Positions 62,797 through 64,000 of a DNA stretch of 64,000 nt are shown one piece after another. Both the position numbers and the translations under genes were made by a program. Position 1 is the first letter of the stretch; every line of letters begins with the position of its first letter. This DNA comes from Plecoglossus altivelis. Taxonomy: Eukaryota; Chordata; Actinopteri; Osmeriformes; Plecoglossidae. Below the pieces are notes generated by a model. The model saw only the letters and a list, made by a program, of their open reading frames with translations, was not told the origin of the DNA and did not search any database. The DNA is taken from NCBI GenBank assembly GCA_036571765.1, contig BROE01000001.1, positions 7,182,151 through 7,246,150 on the forward strand, written 5' to 3'.

Positions 62797-64000
62797 GGTA
62801 TCAGATGTAAACCACTTCTTACAAATAAACTTGATTTCAGAAGAAGCACAGAAAAGTGACTCATTAAAATATTGTTGCAGTTTAAGGTAGTAAACTACCA
62901 CCGATTTAACAATAAAAAATCAGTAGTTGTTTATATATAAATTTATATATACATATATAACAATAATGTAATATATTACAAGGCATAAATACATTCAAGC
63001 TTTAAAATCCAAACGATAGCTACTCGCTTGTGTGGCTAGCATATTTTGCTAGCTAGTCGGTTATCTGTGAATATGCTACATTATAAAATGGCAGTACCAA
63101 AGTGTTCCTGAAGTATAATGTTTGATCAAAGTGTGTAATTCATGTATATGACATATAATCTTGTAACATACTGAGAGCCAGCAAGTTAGTCAGAAACTTA
63201 CTGTCTGTCACATTCCTGCTGTGAGTGTTGACAGCAGCGGTAGATCGTGACAGGTCAAAGGGTTTGTGCATCCCGCCGATTCTCGCGCCGACTTCAAAAA
63301 CCATGGTGTCCACGCGGACAGACCTGGTTCTCATTGTTCAGTAGCAGTCTAGTCAAGTAAGTCAATGTTTTGCTAAGGACGTGTGTGCGTGTATGTGTGC
63401 ACAACAGTATTTACAACCAGTTCAGTTGCTTTGTCCCCATGTTGACCTCTATGCATTGCTAAGTGTATGTTCTTGTCTCTGGCAAACAGCCAAGGCATAT
63501 TCTTTTACAAAGCTCATCAAACATGTAGCAAAGAATTGTTGCAAGAGAGTTGTTGAGGAAAAAAACGTGCCTTTCACATTTGAAATAAAGTGAAATCCAA
63601 ATTGATGTAATACATTGAAAATACACCAAGGTAGCCTTCAGATTTTTTTATATCTTGAAAGAGAAAAATAAATGACACAAAATTATAATGAAACGGACAA
63701 GAAGTATACCATACAGCAGTTAAATTGCATAAATTAAATAATAAATGGCAGAATTCCATTCTTATGACGCTATTACAGAACCGGAAGTGTAGTCACTGCA
63801 TCAGGGATATTTTGTGCGTGTTACCAACAGCGACTGCTTATACTATCTCTCCACTAGAGGACGCAACTTGCAACTTTTTGCAAAAACAAACTAAAATTTA
63901 ATCTCTTTCTCGTGAACATGACATTGATCTATGTGTACAAGGTTACGGCAAAATCACCTGAAATATTTGTTGGAATAAATTACTTTTTTCATTTTCAGAA
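62797..64000. promoter_or_regulatory. mybl1 5' region and right edge
   Basis: A probable noncoding mybl1 first exon ends at 63202 (GACA|GTAAGT on the minus strand). Two E2F-like cores lie just upstream: GGCGCGAGA (minus strand, 63281-63289) and GGCGGGA (63271-63277). At the right edge a perfect ETS-type CCGGAAGTG occurs at 63781-63789, and a CTCF-like CCACTAGAGGACGC at about 63852-63865. The ETS site may belong to the promoter of the next gene outside the window. An AT-rich tract with TATATA runs lies at 62925-62975. Confidence 0.4.

Noticed and set aside
63140..63334. 64-aa minus-strand frame as an N-terminal extension of MYBL1
   Set aside because: Spliced to the next exon with the visible sites it runs into a stop before the conserved ATG, so it is better read as 5'UTR.
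1..64000. Novel defence system, biosynthetic cluster or horizontally acquired island
   Set aside because: All recognisable genes are conserved vertebrate orthologues in conserved order; nothing in base use or structure suggests transfer.

Overview
The window is vertebrate nuclear DNA, most likely from a teleost or other ray-finned fish. It has multi-exon genes with GT-AG introns, an AT-rich background and long CA/TG microsatellites. It also holds decayed fragments of a short dispersed element that is common in teleosts. Gene order matches the human 8q13 block, squeezed into 64 kb. No bacterial, phage or viral system, CRISPR array or RNA gene was recognised. The species cannot be named from sequence alone.

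Layout, left to right: 1-5.5 kb has no recognisable gene and probably includes the armc1 3'UTR. Then come armc1 (-, 5524-7459), pde7a (-, 10297-25624, two alternative first exons), dnajc5b (+, 28903-31342), trim55/MuRF2 (+, 32197-37542), crh (-, 38219-38719), adhfe1 (+, 47105-52535), a vexin (vxn/C8orf46) homologue (+, 53847-56273) and mybl1/A-Myb (-, 57904-62796). All eight coding models were spliced by hand. Every junction keeps frame and predicted lengths are close to the vertebrate orthologues: armc1 275 aa, PDE7A1 489 aa, PDE7A2 463 aa, DNAJC5B 194 aa, TRIM55 462 aa, CRH precursor 166 aa, ADHFE1 466 aa, vexin-like 184 aa, MYBL1 737 aa. MTFR1 (between ARMC1 and PDE7A in human) and RRS1 (between CRH and ADHFE1) are not seen.

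The genes are neighbours by ancient synteny, not an operon or pathway: cAMP hydrolysis (pde7a), a J-domain co-chaperone (dnajc5b), a muscle RING protein (trim55), the stress neuropeptide (crh), a mitochondrial transhydrogenase (adhfe1), a neurogenesis factor (vexin) and a Myb transcription factor (mybl1).

Points most worth attention: the vexin homologue carries a complete SH3 domain in one symmetric phase 0-0 exon; the PDE7A2 start exon is preserved; a 19-copy, 40-bp minisatellite lies between the two pde7a starts; one mybl1 intron appears to be GC-AG; the predicted mature CRH has several substitutions; and two convergent gene pairs may have overlapping 3'UTRs.
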